Source: Valencia hispanica
Taxonomy: Eukaryota > Chordata > Actinopteri > Cyprinodontiformes > Valenciidae
Reading direction: 5' to 3'
Assembly: GCA_963556495.2 (NCBI GenBank)
Contig: OY747705.1
Coordinates: 25,028,501 to 25,092,500, forward strand
DNA: 64,000 nt
The notes beneath the pieces are model-generated. The model was not told the origin of the DNA and did not search any database. It saw nothing but the letters and a program-made list of their open reading frames with translations. The position numbers were made by a program, and so were the translations under genes. Positions 34,905 to 45,170 of the stretch are shown piece by piece. Numbering within the stretch: the first letter of the stretch is position 1; each line of letters starts with the position of its first letter.

Positions 34905-35065
34905 TTTAAAAGTTTTTTTGGGCCAGTGTTTTTCAACAGTTCAGAAAGGGGGAGATACATCGGCAAAGGTCCGCAGGAAAGGGAGTCGAACCCGGGACGA
35001 CCACTGCGAGGACTGAAAGCCTCGGAACATGGGGCGCCTGTCTTAACTGTGCTACGCGATGCCCC
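34905..35065 (-). mobile_element. tRNA-derived SINE
   Basis: On the minus strand the head reads GGGGCATCGCGTAGCACAGT, followed by an RNA polymerase III A-box-like segment and a B box GGTTCGACTCC. The 3' end is T/A-rich. The insertion is flanked by a perfect 16-bp duplication, ATACATTTATTTTCTG, at 34889-34904 and 35066-35081, proof of retroposition. The same family occurs at 43455-43650 in the opposite direction. Confidence 0.88.
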
Positions 35066-35081
35066 ATACATTTATTTTCTG

Positions 35082-36175
35082 ATAAAGCCCAGATAACAAT
35101 TACTGTTTCTCAATCACATTGTATCATGAAAGAAGAAACTGACACTATATAAAAAGATTTAACATTTAACAATGCTGTATGACTGTTTTTAGATCTGTCA
35201 GGAGGAAACTACTCTTTAAACACATATTAGGAAAGTATACTTACTTTTGTATACTCTGAACTTACATGTGCTAAGAGTCCTAGCTAGTTTACTGCAGGAC
35301 TTCCAGAGATAAAAAATGATTTGACTCTGAGGTTGGCCCCTGTGAGCAACATCCAAGCTGCCAAAATTAGAATGGATTGAAGCAGTGCAGTGAAAGCCCT
35401 ATGAATCAGCCAGTGAGTCAGTTACTTATCCTCTTTGTTTTACTTCTGCAAGCCTTCCAAGTTTTGTGACTGCTTATTTATCAGCTAAACTGCTGGGAGT
35501 TTGCACGAGGCCTGTGCTTCCTTTCTGAGGGGAGTAATAAGGGCAGAGACAGATGGTGTCTATGCAGCGGCTGATGTTTCTGCCAGCATATTGTGCCAAC
35601 TGGGAGGGGAAGATAGCCCCAGCAGCACAAACTTTAGATCCCCGAGTAACAATCTTCCTGAGCATCACATTATTGTGCAGAGACAAGGCACTAATCTTGT
35701 CTCCACAAGAAACAGAAATGAAAGAAGATGATTCAAGTCTCCTAAATGCACACCTTGATCATTGTGTAGCTAAGGGCTTTAATTTTTAATGAGAACCAGC
35801 TGCTCTGATGGTGAGCTGCATTTCTGACTTAAAATCCTCTTTGCTGTTTTTTTCCTCCAAATGTTAATTTGCTTTCACTACCATTAGCAGAGAAGAACAA
35901 AGCTGGTCTAATATTTCACTGAAAGACGCAGAAATGATTAAATTCCCTCGTTTAATGTTTAAATACACTCTGGGCTATAACTTAGACTGGTTATTCATAT
36001 TTCAGTGTCATTGATAATGTTGACAGATATCATGTACTTTAGACCTATTACCTCTTACTGCCTGAATTATTTACAATAATTAAAAAATATACATTTTTAC
36101 AAAAAAAATCTTTGAATTGCTGAATTTGTCGCAAATAACTTGGAATCACATTCCCCTGAAAAATCTACCAATGCT
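35082..36175. other. Unannotated DNA
   Basis: No repeat or domain recognised. Overlapping frames of 70-78 codons at 35474-35789 on both strands are within chance and carry no motif. Confidence 0.45.
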
Positions 36176-36179
36176 GAAA

Positions 36180-36640
36180 CCCAAATAGGTGGGGGCCCAC
36201 TGTATGTCTATTGGAAAAATAAAAATGCACAACCCCACAACATAATACTTCCACCACTGTGCTTCACAGTTGGGGGTGGTGTGCTCAGAGTGATGTGGAG
36301 TGCTAGTTTTCCGCCACACATGATGGTCTGCATGTATTCCAGTTCAGTTTGGTTTCATTTAAAGAGAGCCCTTTCTTCCAGATATTTGATGTGTCCCCTA
36401 CCTGTCTTATGACAAACTTTAAATGGGATCTCCCTTTATTGGCTTTCTGTCAACAATCGCTTTTCTTTTTGTTGCTTCAGGAAGATATCAGGGTCCTGGT
36501 AGGTCTGCAGTTGTGCCGTAATTTTTCTGTTTTTGGATGATGGATTGAACTGTGCTCTGTATGATTTTAAAACTGTATTCATAGCCTAACCATGCTAATC
36601 TCTCTACGACTTTTATTTCAATTTCTGCTGCTAGACAAAA
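36180..36640 (-). pseudogene. Tc1-like transposase remnant
   Basis: Minus-strand translation gives scattered but ordered Tc1 blocks: QKQKNYGTTADLPG near 36510 (end of the DNA-binding domain), a VIRQ-GTHQISGRK-like segment near 36395, then a degenerate first catalytic block (NETKLELI, near 36350) and HHVWRKTSTPHHSEHTTP near 36320-36260. The middle is deleted, many stops interrupt it, and the rest of the catalytic domain is missing. Terminal repeats were not found. Confidence 0.65.
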
Positions 36641-37148
36641 ATTGAAGAAGAAGTAAACATAATAAAGTGGTATCTAGTGCAATAATTACAAGTTGCAACA
36701 AGCATAACTTATTTAAACCACACAATTCTTGTTTAACATGTACACAAATAGTTTTCTATCAGTTTAGTGCTTTGTGTTTATCAAACTGCAGGCAAACAAC
36801 GGTTGCAGCAGCTATTAGATTCCTTTTTGTTTAGTCTTTTTAGGGTAAGAATTAGGTTGGGTGACCTTTAAACTAAATGTGCATCAACAAATTTAGTCAA
36901 CCCCAAACTAAACGGAAAAAAACATTGGATGTGGAACTGTAGTATAATTGCCTCTGATACACATTAAAGATTTTTTTTTTACCTTTGTGTCCACCTGATG
37001 GTCATACTTTTTAGAAATCACAATTTAGACACTCTTTTGCTCTACAGGTAACAGGTTTGTTGGATGTTTTAGTGTCATATTCCATAAGGATAAACAGGAA
37101 TACAGATAAGTAGAGGGGAAACTATCAAACTTTATCCCCATGCAGGAG
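36641..37148. other. Unannotated AT-rich DNA
   Basis: No recognised feature up to the 6-bp duplication that starts the foldback element. Confidence 0.45.
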
Positions 37149-37450
37149 GTAAGGTATGGAACACCAAACTACTCAAAATTAAATAAATAAATAAACCATT
37201 GTGAAACAGATATCTGGATAACAATTAATAACAAATCTATAACGTGACAATGAAATTGTGAAAAAAACTGAATATATATAAAATTCTAAGTTCAATAGTA
37301 TGAAATATTTTTCATTTTCCTTTAAAAATATGTTTATTAATATAATAAATTATTTTAATGTACATTTTTGGCTAATAATGGGAATTATTTTTTTGCCATT
37401 TTTATTAAATTATTTTCCATCCATCCATCCATCCATCCATTTTCTTCCGC

Positions 37451-38904
37451 TTATCCGGGGTCGGGTCGCGTGGGCAGCAGCCTAAGCAAAGAGACCCAGA
37501 CTTCCCTCTCCCCAGCCACTTGTTCCAGCTCCTCGGGAGGAATACCAAGGCGCTCCCAGGCCAGCCGAGAAACATAGTCCCTCCAGCGTGTCCTGGGCCT
37601 TCCCCTGGGCCTCCTCCCAGTGAGACGTGCCTGAAACACCTCACCAGGGAGGCGTCCAGGAGGCATCCTGACCAGATGCCCGAGCCACCTCAACTGACTC
37701 CTCTCGATGTGGAGAAGCAGCGGCTCTACTCTGAGCCCCCTCCGGATGACTGAGCTTCTCACCCTATCTCTAAGGGAGAGCCCAGACACTCTGCGGAGGA
37801 AACTCATTTCAGCCGCTTGTATCCGTGATCTCGTTCTTTCGGTCACCACCCAGAGTTCGTGACCATAGATGAGGGTAGGAACGTAGATCGACCGGTAAAT
37901 CGAGAGCTTCGCCTTTTGGTCAGCTCTCTCTTCACCACGACAGACCGGTAGAGCGCCTGCATAACTGCAGATGCCCCACCAATCCGTCTATCGATCTCCC
38001 GCTCCATTTTTCCCTCATTCGTGAACAAGACCCCCAGATACTTAAACTCCTCCACTTGGGGAAGGACCCCATCCCCGACCTGGAGAAGGCACCCCACCCT
38101 TTTCCGGCTCAAGACCATGGCCTCGGATTTGGAGGTGCTGATTCTCATCCCAGCCGCTTCACACTCGGCTGCGAAGCACTCCAGCGAAAGCTGTAGATCT
38201 CGCTCTGATGAAGCCAACAGGACCACATCATCTGCAAAAAGCAGAGACCCGATCCCGAGGCCACCAAACCGGATCCCCTCAACGCCTTGGCTGCGCCTAG
38301 AGATCCTGTCCATAAAAGTTAGGAACAGGATCGGTGACAAAGGGCAACCTTGGCGGAGTCCAACTCTCACTGGAAACAAGCCCGACTTACTGCCGGCAAT
38401 GCGAACCAAACTCTGGCACCGGTCGTACAGGGACCTAACAGCCCGTATCAAGGGGCCCGGTACCCCATACTCCCGGAGCACCCCCCACAGGGCCCCCCGA
38501 GGGACACGGTCAAACACCTTCTCCAAGTCCACAAAACACATGTAGACCGGTTGGGCGAACTCCCACGCACCCTCCAGGACCCTGCTGAGGGTGTAGAGCT
38601 GGTCCAGTGTTCCACGGCCAGGACGAAAACCGCATTGTTCCTCCTGGATCCGAGGTTCGACTATCCGTCGGACCCTCCTCTCCAGAACCCCTAAATAGAC
38701 CTTACCAGGGAGGCTCAGAAGTGTGATCCCCCTGTAGTTCGAACACACCCTGTGGTCCCCCTTTTTAAACAGGGGGACCACCACCCCGGTCTGCCAATCC
38801 AAGGGAACTGCCCCCGATGTCCACGCAATATTGCAGAGCCGCGTTGACCAACACACCCCCACAACATCCAGAGCCTTGAGGAACTCCGGTCGAATCTCAT
38901 CCAC
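37451..38904 (-). pseudogene. RTE LINE reverse transcriptase and C-terminal region (two frames)
   Basis: Starting at [11 protein letters not shown] (38904), the frame to 37843 contains all polymerase blocks: PLFKKGD at residues 44-50, [10 protein letters not shown] at 55-64, QCGFRPGRGTLDQL near 90-103, the first catalytic aspartate in CFVDLEK (123-129), LRQGCPLSP (183-191) and the FADD active site (223-226). A frameshift at about 37925 moves the C-terminal part into the 37849-37451 frame (AAEMSFLRRVSG, LRWLGHLVRM, RPRTRWRDYVSRL). Catalytic residues are intact, but the two frameshifts disable the polyprotein. Confidence 0.93.
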
Positions 38905-40622
38905 CCCTTGCCAAAGAGGAGCTTTTTAACGACCTCGGTGACCTCAGCACCAGAGATTGGAGAGCCCGACCCCAAGTCCCCAAACCCTGCTTCCAGATTG
39001 GAAGGCGTGCTGGTGGGATTGAGGAGGTCTTCAAAGTATTCCATCCACCGACCCAAAACGTCCCGCGTCGAGGTCAGCAGCACACCATCTCCACTGTAAA
39101 CGGTGTTGGTGGCAGACCGCTTTCCCCCCCTGAGACGCCGAATGGTGGACCAGAATCGCTTCGAAGCCGTACGGAAGTCGTTTTCCATGGCCTCTCCAAA
39201 CTCCTCCCACGCCCGAGTTTTTGCCTCATCAACCATCCGGGCCGCATCCCGCTTGGCCTGTCGGTACCTATCAGCTGCTTCAGGGGTCCCACAAGCCAAA
39301 AAGACCCGGTAGGACTCCTTCTTCAGCCTGACAGCATCCCTTACCGCCGGTGTCCACCAGCGGGTTCGGGGGTTGCCGCCGTGACAGGCACCGACCACCT
39401 TGCGGCCACAGCTTCGGTCAGCCGCCTCGGCAATGGAGGCGCGGAACATGGTCCACTCAGACTCGATGTCCCCCGCCTCCCCCGGGACGTGTTCAAAGTT
39501 CTGCCGGAGGTGTGAGTTAAAGCTCCTTCTGACAGGAGACTCTGCCAGACGTTCCCAGCAGACCCTCACAACACGTTTGGCCCTGCCAGGTCTGTCCGGC
39601 GTCCTCCCCCACCATCGGAGCCGACTCACCACCAGGTAGTGGTCAGAGGACAGCTCAGCCCCTCTCTTGACCCGAGTGTCCAAAACATGCGGCCGCAGAT
39701 CAGATGAGACGACAACCAAATCGATCATTGAGCTGCGGCCTAAGGTGTCCTGGTGCCAAGTGCAAATATGGACACCTTTATGCTTGAACATGGTGTTTGT
39801 TATGGACAATCCATGACGAGCACAGAAGTCCAATAACAAGACACCACTCGGGTTTAGATCGGGGGGGCCATTCAGCCCAACCACACCCCTCCAGGTCTCA
39901 CTGTCATTGCCCACGTGAGCGTTGAAGTCCCCCAGCAGAACAAGGGAGTCCCCAGGAGGAGCACTCTCCAGCACCCCCTCCAAAGACTCCAAGAAGGGTG
40001 GGTAATCTAATCTGCTGTTTGGCGCGTAAGCACAAACAACAGTCAGGACCCGTCCCCCCACCCGAAGGCGGAGGGAGGCTACCCTCTCGTTCACCGGGGT
40101 AAACCCCAACGTACAGCCGCCGAGATGGGGGGCAACAAGTATGCCCACCCCAGCTCGGCGCCTCTCAGCGGGGGCAACCCCAGAGTGGAAGAGAGTCCAA
40201 CCCCTCTCGAGGAGACGGGTTCCAGAGCCAGAGCCGTGCGCCGAGGTGAGTCCGACGATGTCCAGTCGGAAACTCTCAACCTTGCACACCAGCTCCGGCT
40301 CCTTCCCCACCAGAGAGGTGACGTTCCAGGTCCCGAGAGCCAGCTTCTGCAGCCGAGGATCGGACCGCCAAGGTCCCCGCCTTTGGCTGCCGCCCATCCT
40401 GCACAGCACCCGACCCCTATGGCCCCTCCCACAGGTGGTGAGCTCATGGGAAGGGGGGCCCATGTTACCTCTTCGGGCTAAGCCCGACCGGGCCCCATGG
40501 GTAAAGGCCCTGCCACCAGGCGCTCGCCAACGTGCCCCACCTCCAGGCCTGGCTCCAGAGGGGGGCCCCGGTGACCCGCGTCCGGGCGAGGGAACACTGA
40601 GTCCATCTGTCATTTTCATCAT
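38715..40622 (-). pseudogene. RTE LINE endonuclease and linker (635-codon frame)
   Basis: The endonuclease nicks genomic DNA to prime reverse transcription. The open frame starts at 40622, but the recognisable domain begins at about residue 95: GTWN at 97-100, CAYAPNS at 198-204, GDFNAHVG at 231-238, a TNTMF segment near 275, [11 protein letters not shown] near 298-308 and SSDHYLVV at 325-332. A linker with the [22 protein letters not shown] segment follows. The frame runs into the wrong phase at about 38910, after [10 protein letters not shown], because a few bases are missing there, so it no longer joins the polymerase. The endonuclease part itself looks complete. Confidence 0.93.
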
Positions 40623-41883
40623 AGGGGTCTTTTGGGCTGCACTTTGTCTGATCCCTCACCTAGAACCAAATTGCCATGGGTGACCCTACCAGGAGCAAAA
40701 GCCCCCGACAACATAGCTCCTAGGATCATTGGGACACTCAAACCCCTCCACCACGATAAGGTGGCAGCCCAGGGAGGGGTTAATTATTTCCATCAGTTTT
40801 TATTGCAAAACGTCATTTTTCCAAAATCAGCTTTTATTTCATATTGGGGTTTTTCCCAGTGGCTTATTTATTTCAGAATGTCACTTATCAGCAGAATAAC
40901 TTAATCTGCCCATCAGAGACAGTGGGTGGGACCAGCAAGCTCATTGGCTGGTTCTTAAACACCAATCTTCCTGGATACCCATTCCTGAGCAGCCCTGTAC
41001 AGCTAGCAACAACATGCTAAGTCAAGAATCGGAGTTGCATGAACTTTGTTCATCTCTGGTTACTCTACCAGATCAAACTGAGAGGAATTATTTTTTTAGA
41101 GGATGCCATTTTGAATCATTTGGATGATGTCCAACATCAGAGTTATTGGTGATATGTTTTCTTTGTCGTCCTCCGAGTTGTGCTGGATGACACAGAAAAC
41201 ATATCAGCAATAACTCTGATGTCGGACAGCACTAAAGTCTTCAGTATTGGACCTAGGATGATTTAAAAAATATTATCCAAACGACTCAAAATGGCATTCT
41301 CTGATAAATTATTCCTCTCAGTGTGATCTGCTAGAGTAACCAGAGATGAACAAAGTTCATGTAACTCCGACTCTTGACTTAGCATGTTGTTGCTAGCTGT
41401 ACAGCAGGCTGCTCAGTCACAGTAGTGAGTGAGGAATGGGTATCCAGGAAGATTGATGTTTAAGAACCAGCCAATGAGCATGCAGGTCCCACCCACTGAC
41501 TCTGATTGGCAGATTAAGTTATTCTGCTGAAAAGTGACATTCTGAAATAAATAAGCCACTGGGAAAAACACCAATATGAAATAAAAGCTGATTTGGGGAA
41601 AATGACGCTTTGGAATAAAAACTGATGAAATTAAATAAAAATGGCTAAAAAATAATTCCCAAATATTTTACATTAAAATAATGTATCATATTAATAAACA
41701 GATTTTTAAAGGAAAATGAAAAATATTTCATACTATTGAGCTTAGAACTTTATATATATTCAGTTTTTTTCACAATTTCATTGTCACGTTATATATTTGT
41801 TATTATTGTTCATGTAGATATCTATTTCACAATGTTTTTATTTACTTATTTAATTTTGAGTAGTTTGGTGTTCCATAGTAAGG

Positions 41884-42714
41884 CAGCCAGTCTTCACTGC
41901 AGGTCAGCCTTTAGAATAATAAGTATCACCCACACGCAGGCTTTGTTCTCCCACTCTTTGTCTGGGTCCACTGGCCAAGGAGGAGTAGAAATAATGGCGC
42001 TCTGCATGGTAAGACTTCACTAGATGGAGCAGAAATGCAGATTGTTAAACGATGCGTTATTATAGTGATTCCATAATGGCGTTCTAATTGGGCCCAGGCG
42101 GCACGGCGGCACGGCAGCTGAATTTTATGCCAATCATTTCTTTTTATGGCATTCTCTGTCCTTCCAGCCCTCCCTTTAGTTTTTCTGTTTTCAGTACCTG
42201 TTTATGTCTCATTTTTTCTCATGCTGTGTCTTTTCCCCCATCTGTCTTTTCAACCATTCTCCGTGTTTAGCTTGGACGAAGAAAAAAGATACAGCAAGGA
42301 ACAATGAACCTGTTTCTCTGCACAGAAGACTCAGATTTATTATCACAGAATCTGCGTGGGCTGTCCACTTTGAAAGGAAGCTTAGAAAATGGAGTATTAA
42401 TAGGGATAATAACAATGAATTCATGTTGTTGAATTACATATTTTGATTTGTTCCTACTCAGAAAAAAACATCAAAGGCTAAAAATAAAGTTATGAAAAAA
42501 TAGTTTCTGATTTTTAAAAAGAAATATAGCAGTACCATGATGGTATGAAAAAAAGTTGCTCATCTAAGTGGAAGACATCCCTACATTCATTCGACAACCT
42601 TCATATCAATTCAAAGAATGTATTTTTTTAAGCATTAAATGATTTATAATAGATTTTCCACTAAATGTCACTAATCTTTTGGTTTTAAAACAATTAGATT
42701 AAAATTCCCTTTCA
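41884..42714. other. Unannotated DNA
   Basis: Between the foldback element and the DIRS fragment. A small direct repeat GGCGGCACGGCGGCACGGC lies at about 42099-42117. Nothing else is recognised. Confidence 0.45.
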
Positions 42715-43052
42715 GTCGCTTCACTCGGTACAACACATAAAATATGGGATATCACGCCTCCGTGTGGCCTGGCCTGACTGAAGACACCTTTAATCACGCC
42801 TTTAGGCAAAATGACTTGTGATGACAGGTGGAAGGCCCCGCCTGCATTTAAATACCCCCACCATCACAGTCATCACTCGTTCTTACGCTCTTCATCTTGC
42901 TGAGAACACCAATTTTCAAATCTTTGCTGTCTAGCTGCTGCTAGCTAGCATCACTGTAAAGTTTTAAAACTAGCTCAACTGCTCGTGTCGGAGTGAGCCA
43001 CTGCTGCCTGCTGGTAAGCGTGTCTGCCCGCTGAGCGCCCCATCTGTCTTAT

Positions 43053-43250
43053 GGTGCGTTCAGACCGAACGCGTTTTATAGCGTCAAGAGCGTCAGGTTT
43101 ACATGTAAAGTCAATGCAGTAGCATGCTGACACGCATCAGCCTTTCTGCGTCATGAATACGCATTTCTGCCTCATTCGCGCGAATAAAGCGTTTGAAGCG
43201 TGTCATTTTATGTGGTGCATTAATGCGTGACGCGCGTTTTTGCGTCTGCC
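43053..43250. repeat. Possible MITE in the DIRS leader
   Basis: Starts GGTGCGTTCAGACCGAACGC and is rich in GCGT/ACGC words, ending near CGCGCGTTTTTGCGTCTGCC. This style of terminus is common in small fish DNA transposons, but a clean inverted repeat pair and target duplication were not found. Confidence 0.3.
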
Positions 43251-43285
43251 GCTGAAGAATTGTTAGAATTGTCCACGCCAAAAGA

Positions 43286-44735
43286 GTGTTGACAGAGCCA
43301 GACCTATGTGCGTTTTGCAGCAAGCTTCGGCGCTCAATCCACGAATGGCAAAGTTTGTGCAGAAGGTGCTGGGAGAGGCTATTGTGTCATGGTGAGACCC
43401 CTTGCTCTCCGAGTCGAGGAACCCGGCCGGATTCGTCAGAGTCCGACGAGGATGGGGTGTCGCGTGGCGTAGTGGTTAGAGCGGGGCACCCCATATGCAG
43501 AGGCTTCAGTCCTTGACGCGGCTGTCCCCGGTTCGAGTCCCGTCCTGGGCTACCTTTGCCGCATGTCTTCTCCAACTTCTCTCCCCCTTCAAAAACTCTG
43601 TCCACTGTCAAAAAAGGCCACTCAGGCCCAAAAACCTTTAAAACAAAAAGAGAGTCTGACGAGGATGGCTTTTCAGTCGAAGCTTCCAGCTGGGCAGACC
43701 ATATGGAGTATGTGGAGGGGTTGGCCGGGACAGAGCAAAATACCGCTCCATCTCGGATTAACCTTGAGTGTCATGGTGACAACGATGTGCTGGACATCAG
43801 CCCGGAAGGTCAAGGTCTGTCGGAAGACGAGGACAACAACTATTCAGCTGGTCAGTTTCGGGCCGCCACCAGCCTCCCCGGAGCCTCAAGAAGACGCTTC
43901 ATTCCTCTCCCTCTCCTGGCGGGCAGCTGACAAGTTGGAGGTCGAGTGGCCGACACTGGCTCCAGCTCAGAAGGTGTCGCGGTTAGCCAGATTTTATCTC
44001 CCGACGGAGACAGCTATGGTTCAAAACTGCCTGCCTATGTTCCCAGATTTTGTGTCGGAGCTGTCTTCCTGCTGGAACAAACCACTGTCCACACAGGTTA
44101 TGGTGCTAGGCTATGGACAGTATGTGAACCGGGAGGGCGGCGATAAAGCTGGGCTGGTTATTCTCCCATCTGTGGAGCCGTCCCTGGCAGCTTACTTGGC
44201 TCCTTCATTCAACCATGGTGTGGGTGGTCCCACGACCCTTCCATCAAAGCAGTGCAGATTTTCTGCAGCCCAGCTGGAGAAAATCTATTGCACGCAAGCA
44301 TCTATGGCTCGCGCCCTAAGCTCGACTACCAGGCTACAAACCTATCAGGCTATGTGTCTGTCTGAGCTTGGAGCTCAGATGCCACCTGAAAGCCCTCTGA
44401 TTCCCCTCTTAAATGAGATCAGGATCACCGTGGATTACATTCTCCCCACATCCTGCTGTGCAGCGCTATCGCTGGGGAGAGGCATGGCCTCGACAGTGGT
44501 GCTGCAGAGACACCTATGGCTAACATTTTCTGACATTCCAGATAGGGACAGAGCCACATACTTGGATGAACCGATGTCCACAGAGGGGTTTTTTCGGCCA
44601 ATCCCTGGATACTACTCAGGCAAAGTTTGAACTCAGGAAAAAGCAAACTGAAGCACTTTGCAACATAATTCCCAGACGTGATGCAAGGCCCATGCCCAGC
44701 ATGAGCGCATGCAAGCCAGTGAATGCACCGCCTCC
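43286..44735 (+). pseudogene. DIRS-type gag, split by a SINE and frameshifted
   Basis: The N-terminal part runs 43286 to the SINE (MLTEPDLCAFCSKLRRSIHE, with cysteine pairs, then DSSESDEDG). After the SINE it resumes in the duplicated site as ESDEDGFSVEASSW. A frameshift near 43920 moves it to a frame ending at 44630, with PSLAAYLAPSFNHG, LPSKQCRFSAAQLEKIYCTQ and LQTYQAMCLSELG, which resemble gag-like ORF1 proteins of fish DIRS elements. A further shift near 44600 gives FELRKKQTEALCNIIPRRD. The protein would package the element RNA. It is inactive. Confidence 0.62.
43455..43650 (+). mobile_element. tRNA-derived SINE inserted in gag
   Basis: The head GGGTGTCGCGTGGCGTAGTG is followed by an A-box-like segment and a B box GGTTCGAGTCC, then a tRNA-unrelated body (TTTGCCGCATGTCTTCTCC) and an A-rich end. 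It is flanked by a 17-bp duplication (43438-43454 and 43651-43667) with one C/T difference. Same family as 34905-35065. Confidence 0.9.
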
Positions 44736-45170
44736 AACAAAACAGAAGTAATTCATTTTGGGCTAAAAGAGGAACGATCAATAGTCAGCACATAGCTTCA
44801 GTTAATACAGCTAGGAACTACTGATCAGGCCAAAAATTTAGGTGTAGTAATGGCCTCACACCTGAACCTTCAGAGTCACATAAAGGCAATAACAAGGTCA
44901 GCCTTCTATCACCTGAAGAACATTTCTAGGATTAAAGGACTGAAGTCGCAACAGGACCTCGAAGAACTCATCCATGCGTTTATCTTTAGTCAGATTGATT
45001 ACTGCAACAGCGTCCTCACAGGTCTTCCTAAAAAGTCAATCAAACAGCTGCATGAAACATCCATCTATTATCTATACCATCTATCCTATGCAGGTTTGGG
45101 GCAGGTTTTATTAAAAAAGCAGTGTTCCTTAAAAAACTATAACTTAATGATTTAGAGTTATCAGTGGTGC
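44735..45170 (+). pseudogene. L2/Rex-group LINE fragment (after the polymerase active site)
   Basis: Begins at AAAACAGAAGTAATTCATTT, reading NKTEVIHFG, and continues with LGVVMASHLNLQSHIKAITR, AFYHLKNISRIKGLKSQQDL and IDYCNSVLTGLPKKSIKQL (frame 44850-45155). This is the C-terminal part of the LINE protein that follows the polymerase fingers. The fragment is truncated at both ends and has no 3' tail. Closely similar sequence occurs at 57240-57480 and, on the minus strand, at 62589-63122. Confidence 0.8.

Larger units (their letters stand above)
37416..40781 (-). mobile_element. RTE-type LINE (Expander-like), full length but frameshifted
   Basis: Reading on the minus strand, the 5' end lies at 40781 (GGGAGGGGTT region) and the 3' end at 37416 in a GGAT tandem tail (CCATCCATCC on the plus strand), typical of RTE elements. 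It carries endonuclease and reverse transcriptase in one polyprotein now split into three frames. It is flanked by AATTATTT at 37408-37415 and 40782-40789, an 8-bp target duplication inside the left arm of the foldback element. GC content is much higher than that of the surroundings. Plus-strand frames here are shadows. Confidence 0.93.
37155..41877. mobile_element. Foldback (long inverted repeat) element interrupted by an RTE LINE
   Basis: Without the LINE, this is a 1.35-kb element made of two inverted arms meeting at about 41178. The right arm (41179-41877, about 700 bp) matches the reverse complement of the left arm (37155-37415 plus 40782-41178, about 650 bp); the left arm lacks about 35 bp near 41130. 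Both ends read TATGGAACACCAAACTAC going inward. Both flanks carry GTAAGG (37149-37154 and 41878-41883), a 6-bp target duplication. There is no coding capacity, so it must have been moved by another transposase. The superfamily is not known to me. Confidence 0.85.
42715..44735 (+). mobile_element. DIRS-type retrotransposon, 5' part (leader and gag)
   Basis: A non-coding leader (about 42715-43285) with a TATA-like GCATTTAAATACCC at 42852 precedes a gag-like frame. The element is interrupted by a SINE at 43455 and stops at about 44735, where an L2 LINE fragment begins. No reverse transcriptase or tyrosine recombinase follows, so only the first quarter remains. The assignment depends on the gag protein; the left boundary is uncertain. 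Confidence 0.55.

Noticed and set aside
34984..35065. tRNA gene
   Set aside because: The B box and A-box-like sequence belong to a SINE head with SINE body and target duplication; no complete cloverleaf was evident.
38021..38694. Plus-strand frames of 114-174 codons opposite the RTE LINE
   Set aside because: Shadows of the reverse transcriptase gene on the minus strand.
40125..40683. Plus-strand frames of 118-180 codons
   Set aside because: Shadows of the GC-rich 5' part of the RTE LINE.
43455..43535. tRNA gene
   Set aside because: Head of the second SINE copy, with a 17-bp target duplication around the whole element.
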